Assembly (NCBI GenBank): GCA_946413885.1
Contig: CAMKMK010000031.1
Span: forward strand, 1 to 15,091
Direction of reading: 5' to 3'
Origin: an uncultured Prevotellaceae bacterium
Lineage (GTDB): Bacteria; Bacteroidota; Bacteroidia; Bacteroidales; Bacteroidaceae
Length of the DNA stretch: 15,091 nucleotides
The position numbers and the translations under genes are program-made. Positions 13,632 through 15,091 of the stretch are shown here, in pieces. Each line of letters opens with the position of its first letter. The stretch's first letter is position 1. The notes under the pieces were generated by a model. The model was not told the DNA's origin, ran no database searches, and saw nothing but the letters and a program-made list of their open reading frames with translations.

Positions 13632-15091
13632 ATGTTTGAAATGTTATCTACTCCCATCATTGTGGGTTTGTTTGCGATTTGGTTCTGTTTTCTTCTGTTG
13701 TTCTACAAGGGTCAGCCAAAGGGCCTTTGGACATTAGCTCTTGCGAATACTGGCGAGCGCTTCGGCTACTATACGATGCTGGCTGTGTTCGTGCTTTTCC
13801 TGCACGACAACTTTGGGTTCGATTCTGGTTGGGCAAGCGAGACATTCTCCAACTTCTTGTTCATCGTTTATCTGCTACCTTTGTTTGGCGGTATGCTTGC
13901 CGATAAGTATGGCTACAGCAAGATGGTTGTGCTGGGAATTATGGTAATGTTCATTGGTTATTTGATTCTTTCTGTACCTTTGGGAGGAGCTACTCCTGCT
14001 ATTGTGGCAATGTGTGTTGGCCTCTTGCTTGTTTCTCTGGGAACAGGTCTCTTCAAGGGAAACCTGCAAGTAATGGTGGGCGACCTTTACAATGCTTCTG
14101 AATTTGCGGACAAACGTGCTAGCGGTTTCTCGCTCTTCTACATGGCTATAAACATAGGGGCCTTGTTTGCTCCCACAGCTGCTATAAAGATCATGGAGTG
14201 GGCACAGATGTCGCTTGGTTACAGCAAGGCCGATTCCTATCACTTTGCCTTTGCCGTTGCTTGCGTGAGTGTGATTGGCTCTATCCTTATTTATTATTTA
14301 GGAAAGAAAACCTTTGCTCATGTTATTGGCACGACTAAGAAAACAAATGTAACGTCTGAGACGCAGAAGGATGAAGTTCCTGTTGAGAGCGACACAAAGG
14401 AGCGTATTGTTTGCCTCTGCCTTGTCTTTGCTGTGGTTGTGTTCTTCTGGATGGCATTCCATCAGAATGGCCTTACCCTTACTTGGTTCGCTGACGAGTT
14501 TACCGCAACAACCTCTTCAGGTATTGAGAGCATGATGTTCGATGTTCGTAATCTTTTGGCCTTAATCTTTATTGTATATGGTTTGTTTGGTTTATTCCAG
14601 GCAAGGGGTCTTGCCCGCATTCTGGCAGGTGTGATGATTATTGGTGCTGTGGTTTTCCTCTTTAATATGGTTCCAGGAGCAGGTGTTGAGACAGCCATCT
14701 CTGCTCCTATCTTCCAGCACTTCAACCCTTGCTTCGTTGTTATTCTTACTCCTGTTAGCGTCGCCCTCTTCAGTTGGCTGGCAAGCAAGGGAAAGGAACC
14801 TAAGGATCCTGTTAAGATTGGTTTGGGCATGCTCGTGGCTGCCGTTGCCTATCTGCTGCTTCTCATGAGTTCTATCGGACTTCCAGCTGCAGATCCTGTA
14901 AATCATATTCATCAAGCAAACGTTGGTCCTTCTGTGCTTGTTAGGACTTACCTTATTCTTACTTTTGCTGAGTTGCTCCTCTCACCAATTGGTATCGCTT
15001 TTGTCACGAAGGTTTCTCCTGTGAAGTACAAGGGCATGATGATGGGTGGATGGTTTGTTGCAACCGCAATAGGTAATAAGCTTGTCAGCAT
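13632..15091 (+). CDS. POT/PTR2-family proton-dependent di-/tripeptide transporter (3' end cut by window)
   Basis: The reading frame is open from the ATG at 13632 to the window edge (486 codons seen), so the C-terminus is missing. It is a multi-helix major-facilitator protein with POT family hallmarks: GERFGYYTMLAVF (41-53), GTGLFKGNL with Lys142 in helix 4, FYMAINIGAL (169-178, the PTR2 signature), and ELLLSPIGIAFVTKVSP with Glu447 in the helix-10 position. A charged cytoplasmic loop (about 235-255) separates the two halves. It would import small peptides with protons. In the classical ExxERFxYY helix-1 motif the first Glu is replaced by Asn39, while Glu42 and Arg43 are kept. I recall Bacteroides homologues with the same ANTGERFGYY form, so this may be a clade feature. 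It has its own promoter. ATG at 13641 is an alternative start. Confidence 0.9.
   Translation, partial: MFEMLSTPIIVGLFAIWFCFLLLFYKGQPKGLWTLALANTGERFGYYTMLAVFVLFLHDNFGFDSGWASETFSNFLFIVYLLPLFGGMLADKYGYSKMVVLGIMVMFIGYLILSVPLGGATPAIVAMCVGLLLVSLGTGLFKGNLQVMVGDLYNASEFADKRASGFSLFYMAINIGALFAPTAAIKIMEWAQMSLGYSKADSYHFAFAVACVSVIGSILIYYLGKKTFAHVIGTTKKTNVTSETQKDEVPVESDTKERIVCLCLVFAVVVFFWMAFHQNGLTLTWFADEFTATTSSGIESMMFDVRNLLALIFIVYGLFGLFQARGLARILAGVMIIGAVVFLFNMVPGAGVETAISAPIFQHFNPCFVVILTPVSVALFSWLASKGKEPKDPVKIGLGMLVAAVAYLLLLMSSIGLPAADPVNHIHQANVGPSVLVRTYLILTFAELLLSPIGIAFVTKVSPVKYKGMMMGGWFVATAIGNKLVS

Overview
The window looks like a chromosomal segment of a Bacteroidales bacterium, most likely a Prevotellaceae member (Prevotella-like). 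The reasons are Bacteroidetes-type promoters (TTTG near -33 and TAnnTTTG near -7) upstream of several genes, few clear Shine-Dalgarno sites, lipoproteins with Bacteroidetes-style lipoboxes, a TonB-linked carboxypeptidase-regulatory/beta-barrel outer-membrane protein, and a GH30 enzyme. The genus assignment is inference from protein style, not from a marker gene.

Layout. (a) 159-3161 (+) encodes a large outer-membrane beta-barrel protein with a glycine-rich C-terminal tail. It converges, with only 2 nt between stop codons, on a small secreted protein of unknown function (3164-3766, -). (b) 3990-4613 (+) is a tyrosine-rich lipoprotein; it converges on a small periplasmic TonB C-terminal-domain protein (4676-5131, -), with a strong hairpin between them. 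(c) 5340-7544 (+) is a tight three-gene operon: a secreted protein that resembles the soluble part of DUF2723 membrane glycosyltransferases, an ECF sigma factor, and a short single-pass membrane protein in the usual anti-sigma position. It ends in a 22-bp tandem repeat array whose last copy builds a long hairpin with a T-tract. (d) 7836-13448 (+) is an RND efflux adaptor and permease pair (4-nt overlap), followed 13 nt later by a secreted GH30 glycosidase where a TolC/OprM-type outer-membrane factor is often found. (e) 13632 to the right edge (+) is a POT-family di-/tripeptide transporter, cut by the window end.

How they fit together. Almost everything is an envelope function: outer-membrane protein, lipoprotein, TonB-like protein, envelope-linked sigma regulation, efflux, polysaccharide breakdown and peptide uptake. 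The most interesting unit is the 5340-7544 operon with its terminal repeat array: a secreted DUF2723-like module co-transcribed with an ECF sigma factor and a non-zinc membrane partner could be an envelope-sensing regulatory module. That role is inferred from gene order and not demonstrated. No rRNA, tRNA, insertion sequence, phage gene or CRISPR array was seen, and no gene-free stretch exceeds 300 bases.
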